Origin: Bicyclus anynana
Lineage: Eukaryota > Arthropoda > Insecta > Lepidoptera > Nymphalidae
Direction: 5' to 3'
DNA length: 64,000 bases
Assembly: GCF_947172395.1 (NCBI RefSeq)
Contig: NC_069095.1
Span: forward strand, 1,922,001 to 1,986,000
A program made the translations under genes and the position numbers. The stretch's first letter is position 1. Every line of letters starts with the position of its first letter. Below the pieces are notes generated by a model that did not search any database, was not told the DNA's origin, and worked only from the letters and a program-made list of their open reading frames with translations. Shown one piece after another: positions 26,001 through 36,966 of this stretch.

Positions 26001-29000
26001 AAGCTGTTGGTGGATTATCTTGGCTACTTGATTATGTCTGTGCAAGTATTCGCCGTTAGCAAGGTGAGAACACCCGGACACAATATGCCTGAGGGACTCC
26101 CCAGGACGATGACACGCTCGACAGATGTCTAAAGTGCCATCTTTCATAATGTGTTTCCGGTAGTTTCTCGTCTTTATAACTTCGTCCATAATTGCACAGA
26201 CAAAACCCTCGGTTTCCCCAAAGAGGTCACCGAATTGCAACCAAGACACAGATGTTATTAAATAGTGCAATAGCTGGCCCAATGCGAATTGGCAGACTTC
26301 ACACACGCAGAGAATTAAAAATAAATCTCTGGTATGCAGGTTTCCTTACGATGTTTTCCGTCACCGTTTGAGACACGTGATATTTAATTTCTTAAAATGC
26401 ACACAACTGAAAAGTTGGAGGTGGATGCACCGAACCGGATTCAAACCAACACCCTCCGGAATCGTAGGAAAAGGTCATATCCACTGGACTCTCTTTGTCG
26501 ATAAAGAAAGCACTATACTACCTGCAAATTTAACCCAATCAAACATCCTTACATTTGACAGAGATCGGGGATTTCGACTGAGAGGTGGGTCTTCAACGGT
26601 TCTTCGAGACCGAGTAAAGTCCATTAGGTATCAATTAAGCTTTGTGACTCGTTAACGGTTGAGTTAACCACATTCAATCAGGTAGATACGTGTATTCGGA
26701 GCATAGCTCGCTCCACCACCCGTTGAGTGACTCTAGTCACTTATATAATATTATAACACTTATATTATATTATAGCACTGTTTTATTTACCTACTTTACA
26801 ATAAATAACAAAAGTCGTAAAGGCACCATTTATCTATTAAAATAATATAAAAGCAGCTTGAATTTGATGTTGAATGAAAATCTGGTTTAATTTTTCACGT
26901 CACTTTAAGTTTAGGTTTACTTTACGTTTTTTTAAATATTACAGGGTATGATGGAGTCCCCGCACAGCGAGCGCGTGGAGATGACACAAGCGTGTGTTAA
27001 CGCTGATATTTGCAACATATTCGACGATCACTCTATCGTCATAGTCTGTATATCGTGGCCTTGTAAAAACAAACACTTCGGGGACTATGTGACTCAGGTT
27101 CAGCATCGTTCTCTCTAATTCTAATTTATTGTTGGAAATAACTTTATCTGTCTTGTAACTACAGAACAGATTGAATGATAGCTCTCTATCATTCAATGAA
27201 GTGAAGTAGACAATCATCCAATAACGTCTGAGTTAGTCCCAGTTCCAACTCATTCGTACCAACGCAATGATAGAAATAGAGGTATTTTCGGTTGCGCCAC
27301 CTTTGAAATTAGTCTTTTTCTCTTTATGTGATAATTATTGTTGGTCGTCAAATAGCGCCGAACCGTTAATCGTTCTCTCTTTCGTTGCGATACACTACGA
27401 CAATACATTAAGACAGTTGTTATCGGTCATTTTTATGACCTTTGAAGGAAGATCATTATTCCACATTGGAACGACGAGAAGCTCAAAATTCTTTCAACTG
27501 TAATAGAAAAGATACATGTTTCTAGCTTTATTAATATAAACTGATAATAAATTATATTTTATCCATTCCAGGCTTTAGCTGCAGGTTTTCTCTACAAACT
27601 TGCACAGGTAGAAGAGGGCAGAAGATATCTTAACTATAGTTCAAAAATTACGAACGATATAAAAAAAGTTTTGAGAAAAAAAAGTGCCTTGATCGAGGTA
27701 AACACAGTAGAGTCCCTAAATGCTACGCTAAACTTGCTTAAGCCAGTGTTTGTGAAAAATGTGCCCAAAAGTCACTTCAAACAATCGATATATGAAGGTA
27801 AAGATAAGAAGAAATTTATAACAAGAGCCCAAAACACTAATAGTCTGCTGAAATCCATAACTATATATCAAGCTGATGTAATACAAAAAATTAGGCGACC
27901 TAAGATTATACCCGTTTATACAGATTAAATAACAAAAACGGATATTCAAATCAAACTTTGGGTAATAATTTCTACAATTTTACAAACACGGTGTAAACTG
28001 TAAGAAACATGTACCGAAAGGCTTAGTACCTACCTAATTTATATTTTAAACAGGCTTTTATATTTAGACAAATGCTTATTTTAGCGATAAATAAGCATTT
28101 GTCGATAATGGTACAGAGACATAAATAGCCTTTAAACATAGTTGTCTAATGTGGGAGGTCTTGCCTAGACCGAGGGTCTAGGCGGCTAGACGATTGCCCT
28201 ATTCGCCACCCCCTAATGCCGCCACTGTTTTTCCTCCTCGGTAAATAAACGGTCATTAACCGTCGTGCCGACACGACTTAACAGTAAACTATGTCAACTT
28301 TACTTTTCGGTATATCTACTCGAATTAAACACCGTGTATTAAAATCCTAGTTTGTCTCAAAAATGTCGAAAAAATATTTTCTAGGTGTCGGTAAAAGAAC
28401 TGTATACGACTTGGTACAACATCGAAAATATATGACCTGCGATGAAATATTGATGCACTTAGAAATGTTAGAATCATATAGCGAATACGATGGCGGCAGA
28501 CCAGAATTGATCTTACATTTGCCACTTATATTAATACTCTTTAAACATTTAATAATTGAGTACGATAACAGTGAAATCAATGTAACAATCACAAGTATAC
28601 TCAACAATATAGTTTCTAAAAACAATACTATCCACGCACAAGAGTCTGATAGATCAAATACTGACGTTTTAATGTTAGCTGAAAGGGGTACCCAGGTATT
28701 GTAATTTAATTATATTAGTTAGTTGGAATTTTCTTAGATAGGTAACGAGCTATTTCATTGAGTTTAAATATAGAAGAGGTAAGGAAGAGGTTGTCAAAAT
28801 ATTGTGTCAGTCAGAAGTTAATTTAACGGTCGTTAAGTAGCTCTATCTAGCTCACTGTATAGTTACCACCTTAATCTGTAAATCAAACACAAATCTCCAG
28901 TTCCGTCTTTTAGTAGTAGATACCTATTAGCTTTTTCCCCATTACTGAAGTCAAGTAATTAGGTACATAATTTTTTAGGTCATCAATAAAACGAAAAATG

Positions 29001-30872
29001 AAGAATGCCAATTTCCTCCTAAAAAGACAAATACAAAGAAACATAAAAGTAAAATTACATTAGGTGGACCACCACCTAATAAATTTCGTCAACCATCAAA
29101 AGGAAAAGGTATAATTCAGCAGGAATGAAATCTTAACTTTATCCTTTTAATTTTTTTTATTTTAAATATATTTTTTTTAAATAAATATTTAAGACCTTAC
29201 TAATTTATGTAAATAGGTCCGTCAAGTAATGTAATTGACTCTTCAATTGTAACATAAATGTCTAAATTAAGATTTATTCAAGTATTTTTTTTTATTTGTT
29301 ATGAAAAAAAAAGATAACAAGCAAAGAGTATATAATCTACTACGTTTTACAATGTTAGTTAAATTATTAGCTTATTTTTCTTAATCTTAATCTTTTATAA
29401 TTAGACGAAAAATAATGACATTAAATTTAAAATTTGTTTTTCTACAGTTTCCATTCGGGAGCCGTCCAATACACAATTACTAAATAGATCAAAAAAGTTT
29501 AACAATGGTAATACACTTTTTATTATAGGTATATACCTATTTGTAGTACGTAAGTTGGATGTACTGGGCCAATTAATTTGGTAATGGATGTACTGGACTA
29601 ATTAATTTGGTACACATCAATTCCTGAGATTCTGGGACCCAAACGCAGATGAGTAACGTGAATAGAATCTAAATATAAAAATTGACAACTTGAATCTCCA
29701 AAACTACTGAATGTAAAATTTAGAAAACAGAGTTGTTAAATTATATAATTTTAAATTATAGTTTTCTACTTGTAGACTTCAAAAAACCTTAAACCATTCA
29801 AATTTTTGAATATTAAGGTTACTTTTGGGGGGCAAGATTGACAATTTAAAATGAAATTTATTATTAAGACCTCTTTAAATAAAAAAAATAGTAAAAGATC
29901 GTTCGGAACCTTTATAATGCTAGTTCAACTTGCACTAGTCCTACTCCTACATCCTGATAAACTAAAGGGCTGTTCAAGTATTACGTGAGCAGCTTTATTA
30001 CAATTACTTAACCCCCCTCCCCCAACGCACTTGTCAACAAAATTAAGCAAAGCTTTACACTCCCCCCTGTTTACGTATTTTTTTTTATTTGAAGATTTTC
30101 TGAAAAAATGCGTTTTGTCTTAAAACATACAGTGTGTGGGTTCTCATAGATGTAAAAAAGTAGATAACTACTGACTTAATGATCATTTTGACCTTCTGTA
30201 TGGGTAAACGTCCTGCGCCCCACGCGAATTGATCAGGGCCCATCAGCTGATCAAAGTGGGGGGCCGGGTGACCGAATACGGCGCTACACCGCGAAACGAG
30301 ATCTTTGAAGAATTGGTCAGATAGACAATGAACTACTTACGGTTAAGGTCGAGAGTTGACTTAGGTTGGTTGGCCCTATCTGATGGTATGAGGTTAGGTT
30401 AGGTTAGTGATGTGTGGAGGTCAAAAACGTGTTCACCCGCCTGCAGGTCACACAATCTGCTACCCCATCACTATGCTAAGCAATACCCCCCCTCCCTCCC
30501 CCTGATCTGTCAAACGCGCGGAGCGGTGCGCAGGGGAACGGCGAGCGAAATGAGAACCGTTCATCTTTGGTCGCGATACCAGCGCCCCGAATGTCGATAG
30601 CCCGCGGGACTAGGACACCTTCCCTCCCCCCGTCATCAAAAAGAAGCAAAGCAAAGCAAGCCCCGGCCCCATATAGTGCTTACGTAATTGTTGAACGACC
30701 CTTTACTTAATAATCAAAAATCTCGCATTCACCTAGTAAGGTAAGGTGGGTATTTAGATGCATACGGAGAACTATTTTTATTAATTATGGGTATTTAAAT
30801 GATATTAAAAGAATATTATTTTCTTTTTCAGATCGTACGAATAAATCAATAATATTCGTGCCTATAGATTAA
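23088..30872 (+). CDS. Unidentified multi-exon protein, possible helical-repeat fold
   Basis: I do not recognise the family. Exons: 23088-23339, 23739-23930, 24018-24104, 25048-25263, 26945-27097 (donor uncertain), 27572-27697, 28351-28695, 28979-29108, 29448-29507, 30832-30872. Nearly all junctions are phase 0, and the chain gives 533 codons plus stop. An AATAAA at 30891-30896 follows the stop. If the donor at 27698 is ignored, the sixth exon stays open to TAA at 27926-27928 and makes a 418-residue form. The protein has an acidic start (MEDESELQYNLP; ATG at 23088 or 23106), a Leu/Lys-rich helical stretch, an armadillo-like piece (ALAAGFLYKLAQVEEGRRYL) and a basic, Pro-rich tail (KITLGGPPPNKFRQPSKG). 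The 3' exons could also be a separate gene starting at ATG 28363. The exon chain is better supported than any function. Confidence 0.62.
23553..23610. repeat. Perfect 27-bp inverted repeat with tRNA-like arm
   Basis: The left arm begins AACGGTAAAGCGGTCAGACT and the right arm is its exact inverse, with only CCTC between. The left arm with the bases before it (TAGCTCAACGG) resembles the 5' half of a tRNA. A single arm of the same sequence, slightly changed, is at about 32772-32808. It lies in the first intron of the plus-strand gene. Confidence 0.85.
24222..24475. mobile_element. MITE with long inverted ends
   Basis: CGAGAAAGCTGAATTTTGGA at the left is matched by its inverse TCCAAAATTCAGCTTTCTCG at the right, with further pairing on both sides (ATATGAC against TCATAT). 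About 200 bp separate the arms. No coding capacity. Confidence 0.7.
24890..24975 (+). mobile_element. Short interspersed repeat fragment
   Basis: The phrase GGGGCTACAACCCC followed by CGCTACGCCACTGC recurs with variation at 31070-31115 (GGGGCAATCGCCCC, CGCTACGCCACTGC) and 28170-28230. It is probably the end of a common repeat. Confidence 0.45.
25542..26270 (-). pseudogene. Non-LTR retrotransposon C-terminus with zinc knuckle and endonuclease-like domain
   Basis: About 240 codons are open. Near the N-terminus is a Cys/His knuckle (CRACHRPGESLRHIVSGC: C-x2-C-x7-H-x4-C). Downstream is NRPDIVLVDRSVRRAIIVDI, which fits the PD...(D/E)xK core of the restriction-like endonuclease of R2-type elements. 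There is no reverse transcriptase, so this is a 5'-truncated copy. It is antisense inside an intron of the 23-31 kb gene, joined at its 5' end to a SINE that supplies a false start codon. It has no internal stop, so it is young or lightly decayed. Confidence 0.7.
26272..26480 (-). mobile_element. SINE family 2, inverted copy
   Basis: It reads CCCAATGCGAATTGGCAGAC, then CACACACGCAGAGAATTAA, then the head side with CACCCTCCGGAATCGTAGG. It is inserted against the 5' end of the LINE remnant. Confidence 0.75.
29963..30705. mobile_element. DNA transposon relic with about 29-bp inverted ends
   Basis: The left end TAAAGGGCTGTTCAAGTATT is matched at the right by TTGTTGAACGACCCTTTA inverted; ACGTGAGCA/TGCTTACGT extends the pairing. 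The interior has C-rich tracts (AACCCCCCTCCCCC). It lies between the last two exons of the 23-31 kb gene. Open frames inside are not convincing. Confidence 0.7.
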
Positions 30873-31267
30873 TGAATCATCTATTGAAATAATAAATTAT
30901 TTATAAAACTATATATTTACTTTATTAATATTTATAAATTAAAAAATATTTAAACATGTTTTAATGCCGATTGTTTTCACAACTGTTTACTTAGCTACCT
31001 TTTATAAAAATTAATATAAACAAAATTAATACCCAACTGTTATTGAGATTGACAAAGTCATAACGCTAGCTGCCGCCCGGGGCAATCGCCCCTTCTTCGC
31101 TACGCCACTGCTCATAACCAACATTAGAAGCACCCAAATTGTATGAGTAGGTATTTTTAATTGGTGTAATAAAAAATGACACTAGAACTACACAAACAAT
31201 TCAAAAATACTAAATTGTACTGAACTAATTGTAATCCAAGAAGGAGATAAACAGTAGCTCTTTTTTT

Positions 31268-32625
31268 AGGGTTCCGTAGTCCACAAGGAACCCTTATAGT
31301 TTAGTCATGTCATGTCCGTCTGTCCGTCCGTCCGTCAGCTGTTTAGCGCAGAGACTATTACTACTAGAAAGATGTAAATTAGCATAAATATGTAAATTAA
31401 AAATGTGAACAAAGTTGTAAAATAAAATGTTGAAAAATATTTTTTTAGGGTAGGTAAGTAGGCTAAACTGTAACATGTAAAGTGGGGATGAATTTTTTTT
31501 TGCTCGTTTATTTCAGTGTGGGATATCGTTGGATAGGTCTTTGAAAGGTGTGAAGGGTCTTTTACCAACGTATTTCGATTTAGGGATCCGTTTGTAAAAT
31601 ATTAAGCTTTTAAGAGCAAATTTTTGTTAGTCAAGTGTCCCCACCCTCTAGCGGCTAAACTTCACCTACCTACTAAATTCATGATAGTAGGATATATAAT
31701 GAAATTAAATTAAATAAAATTATAACTGCCAATAAGCATTTAAAGAGATATAATCGACCAACTTAAAAAATGTAATTGGAAATCGAAACTAGCATACTTT
31801 GTTAATTAAAGTGATAATTTGTGGGAACGATAACTATAGTATGCGCATTATCATCTGAGTCGTCCGGTCATAAAAGTCAAAAAAGATAGGAATGTGCAGC
31901 GCGCCTACCTGCGCACCCTAATTATCGATAAACGGCTACCTGCGCACGTGCTAATGATGAGTCAATAATGATTTGGACGATTCTGATTGGTCGGTTTCTA
32001 ATGTAATTGCATTGCGTATTTTTTTTGCTATAAATGTGTTTACTGCAATTAAATAAATACATTCATGTGTTACTCGTTGCGCACTATGGATACTAATATA
32101 TAATAAATTTGGCAGAAGACGAAGATTCTGATGATGAAGACTCAGATGAAGATTAATTTTATTTAGTTAATAATTATATAATATGAAATATGTATTATAT
32201 TAAATCAAATATTGTTAATTTTTTTAATTTTGTGAACAAGATACGATAATAAACTTTACTTATCGATAATATGTCTTTCATTGTTACACCCTTCACTAGA
32301 CGGCTCCATAAGACCCATAAGTGCAAGCGAGATAGATATAGAGAAATGATTTATGGCCCTAAGACTCAGTTGTTAATGCTATTAGTATAGAACGATGAGA
32401 TATATCTACTGTGGATGAGATTTGGTAAGGATATGTTTATTAATTACCTACGTCTATAAAGTGATAAAAAGATAATCTTTTTGGGGTTCCTTCCCTACAT
32501 ACAAAGTGAGAATGAATTTTTATCTTCCATCTCGGTTTTTTGTGCATTTCATAGGGGATTGAAGTGCTAACTATTCAAGGGCAAGGGCATTACTTAATCT
32601 ACGGAACCCTACACTGCGCGTGGTC
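31268..32625. mobile_element. Interspersed repeat bounded by GGGTTCCGTAG / CTACGGAACCC
   Basis: The left end, AGGGTTCCGTAG followed by a CCGT run, and the right end, CTACGGAACCCTACACTGCG, mark a repeat common in Lepidoptera. Inside, at 32111-32155, is a short acidic frame (AEDEDSDDEDSDED then stop) just after a possible acceptor CAG, with AATAAA at about 32249. That may be a captured 3' exon or the end of an old transposon ORF. I cannot assign it. Confidence 0.5.
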
Positions 32626-32868
32626 CGACACGTTTTTTTTAAAAACAATTTTTGCCATATCTTTTTAAATATGACCAATATTCCCAACATCCCCTCCAAC
32701 TAGTCGGGAAAGACTGTATTAAAAATGGGTACGACAATAGACCAACGGCGGGGATCAAACCACTACCCCTCGGTGATGAGTCCTACCGCTCTTACGGTTG
32801 TACTATCGAGAGATCGAGGCTCATTGATAGAGCTAGATGTACAATTGTAAAACTATTGGACTATTGGG

Positions 32869-32938
32869 TTGAATTAATGTGCATATTCCTCGTTTCCAGA
32901 CAAGGGTCTGGAAACGAGGAATATGCACATTAATTCAA
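32869..32938. repeat. 70-bp near-perfect hairpin, copy 1
   Basis: The arm TTGAATTAATGTGCATATTC (continuing CTCGTTTCCAGA) is followed by its inverse with only a few unpaired bases. A second copy is at 34269-34338, in the spacer of the long palindrome. Flanking bases 32939-32990 are also the inverse of 34212-34268. Confidence 0.9.
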
Positions 32939-33059
32939 CCAAGATTTTCATGCTGTTTTTTATTTCAATAATCTAACACCAAAATAGTTCGTCCGACTTC
33001 GCCGTCCGATTTTTCGTCCGATTTTTCGTCCGACACCGCATGCCGCACAACGCAGCGTT

Positions 33060-33155
33060 GTGCGTTACGATCAAGAGACCAAAGCTTTAGGCAACTACGG
33101 GTGGGAGAGAGGGGCGATGCCGTCGCCGCGCCTCTACGTTACCGTTGATATTTAA
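33060..33155 (+). pseudogene. Coding-like 3' end, family unknown (also mirrored at 35274-35369)
   Basis: The frame reads VRYDQETKALGNYGWERG then AMPSPRLYVTVDI and a TAA. The composition looks like real coding sequence, with balanced GC and mixed residues, but no upstream exon could be joined and I do not recognise the protein. A much diverged relative of the same stretch (GATCAAGACACCAAAGCTTT, then GTCATAAAAATTGCATGC) is at about 35785-35945. Three related 3' ends in 3 kb suggest local duplication of one gene's last exon, or a transposon ORF. Confidence 0.4.
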
Positions 33156-33690
33156 ATTCTTGTCCTGTTAACGCATTATGTTCCGAAACGTCATAAAGTT
33201 TGCATGCCATTGGGAATTTGTGTAGCTAAAGGTGTCTAAATTAAGCATGATGAATTTTTGTGGGATCTCAATCTTTTTTGACTATTATTATGTGTTGTAT
33301 TGTTTCATGTCTGTACTAACATAACATTCCTTCTATTGAAATTTCTTTGTGCGAGTCATTAGCAAATTGTTTTGTACATTAATATTAGAAATACAAATAA
33401 AAATCAAGCTTTTATATAAAAGAAAAAAATAAATTATACAGATATTGAATAGAAGCAGGTGTTTCTTTGTGAATTTTTTTATTTGTGTATATTAGCACCT
33501 TATTATAGTAGTCTTACTGAACAAGTACCCAAGATGTCAAAGGCCTATGTAGAGGAAGTGGTTCAAAAAGCTTTGACACACACATTCTTACAGGTGAACC
33601 TTGTAAAATATATAATTGTTATCTTTAATGCTTGTTGATTTAAATTAGAAACTCACACAGCTGTTTATCACATGAAGTGTTTTATATCAT

Positions 33691-33895
33691 ACTAGCTGAC
33701 GCCGCGCGGTTTCACTCGCGTGATTCCCGTTCACGTAGGAACATGGGGACAATACATAGCCTATAGCCTTCCTCGATAAATGGGCTATCTAACACTGAAT
33801 GAATTTTTCTAATCAGACCAGTAGTTCCTGAGATTAGGAACTACTGCTACAAACAAACAAACAAACTATTCAGCTTTATAATATTAGTATAGATT
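33691..33895 (-). mobile_element. Helitron-like element in left palindrome arm
   Basis: It begins ACTAGCTGACGCCGCGCGG and ends near AGCTTTATAATATTAGTATA. Its mirror copy is at 34535-34738. Both arms carry it at the same place, so the inversion came after its insertion. Confidence 0.65.
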
Positions 33896-35784
33896 AACTA
33901 TTGTTACTTAATGACAGTTGGACCAGCAGATTTTTAGGCTACCTACTCACAATATATTTTTCAACATACTAAAAAACTCTTTTTATACAATAAACATAAG
34001 GGTGAAGGTCATTTTTAATTTGGAAATTAGACAAGTATTATTAATTAACAGGGAACTATTTTGGTGTTAGATTATTGAAATAAAAAAAACAGCATGAAAA
34101 TACATCCAATCTTAGACCATTAATAACGTTATTAATGGTCTAAGCATCCAATAAACATATGGGTGAAGGTCATTTTTAATTTGGAAATTAGACAAGTAGG
34201 TATTATTAATTAACAGGGAACTATTTTGGTGTTAGATTATTGAAATAAAAAACAGCATGAAAATCTTGGTTGAATTAATGTGCATATTCCTCGTTTCCAG
34301 ACAAGGGTCTGGAAACGAGGAATATGCACATTAATTCAAATTTTTTTATTTCAATAATCTAACACCAAAATAGTTCCCTGTTAATTAATAATACTTGTCT
34401 AATTTCCAAATTAAAAATGACCTTCACCCTTATGTTTATTGTATAAAAAGAGTTTTTTAGTATGTTGAAAAATATATTGTGAGTAGGTAGCCTAAAAATC
34501 TGCTGGTCCAACTGTCATTAAGTAACAATAGTTAATCTATACTAATATTATAAAGCTGAATAGTTTGTTTGTTTGTTTGTAGCAGTAGTTCCTAATCTCA
34601 GGAACTACTGGTCTGATTAGAAAAATTCATTCAGTGTTAGATAGCCCATTTATCGAGGAAGGCTATAGGCTATGTATTGTCCCCATGTTCCTACGTGAAC
34701 GGGAATCACGCGAGTGAAACCGCGCGGCGTCAGCTAGTATGATATAAAACACTTCATGTGATAAACAGCTGTGTGAGTTTCTAATTTAAATCAACAAGCA
34801 TTAAAGATAACAATTATATATTTTACAAGGTTCACCTGTAAGAATGTGTGTGTCAAAGCTTTTTGAACCACTTCCTCTACATAGGCCTTTGACATCTTGG
34901 GTACTTGTTCAGTAAGACTACTATAATAAGGTGCTAATATACACAAATAAAAAAATTCACAAAGAAACACCTGCTTCTATTCAATATCTGTATAATTTAT
35001 TTTTTTCTTTTATATAAAAGCTTGATTTTTATTTGTATTTCTAATATTAATGTACAAAACAATTTGCTAATGACTCGCACAAAGAAATTTCAATAGAAGG
35101 AATGTTATGTTAGTACAGACATGAAACAATACAACACATAATAATAGTCAAAAAAGATTGAGATCCCACAAAAATTCATCATGCTTAATTTAGACACCTT
35201 TAGCTACACAAATTCCCAATGGCATGCAAACTTTATGACGTTTCGGAACATAATGCGTTAACAGGACAAGAATTTAAATATCAACGGTAACGTAGAGGCG
35301 CGGCGACGGCATCGCCCCTCTCTCCCACCCGTAGTTGCCTAAAGCTTTGGTCTCTTGATCGTAACGCACAACGCTGCGTTGTGCGGCATGCGGTGTCGGA
35401 CGAAAAATCCCATGAAAAACGCATAGAATGATCTTTGTTCCGTCGCAGTCAGCGTCAGCAGCGAACGGCAAGCGCGGTGAGGAGCGGGTTCCCGCTCTGC
35501 GCGACGTCATTCTCCTTCATTTCATTGGACGTCACTGTAATTCTATACTGAATATTTCAAATAAACATTTCTTATTCTATTTCATTAGCTGCGTAGTGCG
35601 TCACGGGTAGAACAATGGACTTGGGCGAAGACAATTTCATAGAATTAGTCTAGAATAATTATCCTTCTTTATTTATAAACAAAAAAAACAGCCATAAAAG
35701 TTTAATCGTCAAAGAAAATTGGTGGAGAATTTCCAAAATATTGTCCATGTTGACACGTCTATTCTGTAAGCTGCTGGAAAATCA

Positions 35785-35945
35785 ACTGAATGCTTCCCCG
35801 CAGAAACTGTTAATGCTGCGTTTGAACCATACAACACAGCTTTGACGATCAAGACACCAAAGCTTTACGCGTCTCGACCTGTATGACCTGCTCAGTGACA
35901 CCTGCACTTGATTTCTGAGATGTCATAAAAATTGCATGCATCATA
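35785..35945 (+). pseudogene. Diverged copy of the palindrome-arm 3' exon
   Basis: It shares GATCAAGA-ACCAAAGCTTTA and the downstream TCATAAA-TTGCATGC with the arms but has lost the open frame. It lies outside the palindrome, so it records an older duplication. Confidence 0.4.
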
Positions 35946-36339
35946 AAAATATACCTATTAATAGAAGCAAAAAACAAATATATCTAATAAAATATACATT
36001 AGGTTTATCAATACAAAAAGTATTGTCACTATATTGTCATTATTCTAATCTCATGCACTTGGAAAGCAAGAAATTATTATTATCATTAATTATACTTTGG
36101 TTTGATACATCATGTTCATACATGATGTTCATGACTTTAATAAAACTACTTACATTATTAATTACTTATGTAATGTGTTGCAGAATCTTATATAAATCAG
36201 TAATAACAAAAAATGAAGTATTTCTGGTAACATTCTGTATACTGTAGGTCTAGTGATTTGTATTTAAGTTTACAAATAATGAAGTTAGAATCATGTTGGA
36301 GAGTAAAAAGAATATTTTATTAAAGAATTTTTCAATTGA

Positions 36340-36520
36340 TAGCATGCAACCAACAACATATGTAGTCGAGAGAAATAGACAAAATGTCAATTAATGATAG
36401 TGGTATAGTACCAGCATCTATTTTGTCCCAACACAATGAAAAGGACATCCGATTGTGCTGCTATTGGTTGACATTTGTCCATTTCTCTGCAAGAGTTACA
36501 TCATTTGGTTGCATGTTGTC
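36340..36520. mobile_element. MITE, family B
   Basis: The outer ends ATGCAACCAACAACAT and ATTTGGTTGCATGTTG pair. Inside them GAGAAATAGACAAAATGTCAA pairs with TTGACATTTGTCCATTTCTC. It is related to 6760-6862. Confidence 0.65.
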
Positions 36521-36966
36521 GGCTGAGCAACTTCTTATATCTGTTATTATTACTATCTTTTGATAATATTGATCTTTCTAGAGTTAAATGTCACTACCCA
36601 AGTCCACTATCCTGCATTGAAGCAGTGTGGGCGCTGTGGTGTGCACAAGGTTTTTAACTAGAGTCGGCATTATGTGTACAAATTGTACAGATTGGTAAAT
36701 TCTTCCTTCAATACAAGTTCATGAGTCATGCCACTGATGTGCACACAAGAAGTGCATGCCAATGATGGTGACTAAGTTCTACATCCAATTTCCCATGTGG
36801 TAGAAAGCTGATCAGTTACATGTTAGTAAGGCTGATAGATAAATATGTCTATTACACTATATTGTGCAAATTATTATTAATCTCTCTATATTCCACACCA
36901 ATAATAAACCTTCAACATTTATATACATATATTACTGAGTTTTATAACAATACACCTTTTTTGATT

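Larger units (their letters stand above)
33020..35409. repeat. Long palindrome: 1,069-bp inverted arms, 252-bp spacer
   Basis: The left arm 33020-34088 is the inverse of the right arm 34341-35409. Paired positions always sum to 68429 at each place checked (outer end, ORF end, Helitron edge, inner end), so there is no indel; sequence looked identical in the parts compared. Each arm holds the same short coding-like 3' end (33060-33155 and its mirror from 35274), an AT-rich stretch and one Helitron-like element. The spacer has a perfect 34-bp palindrome (CTTAGACCATTAATAACG...), a partial direct repeat of the inner arm end and the second 70-bp hairpin. Confidence 0.92.
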
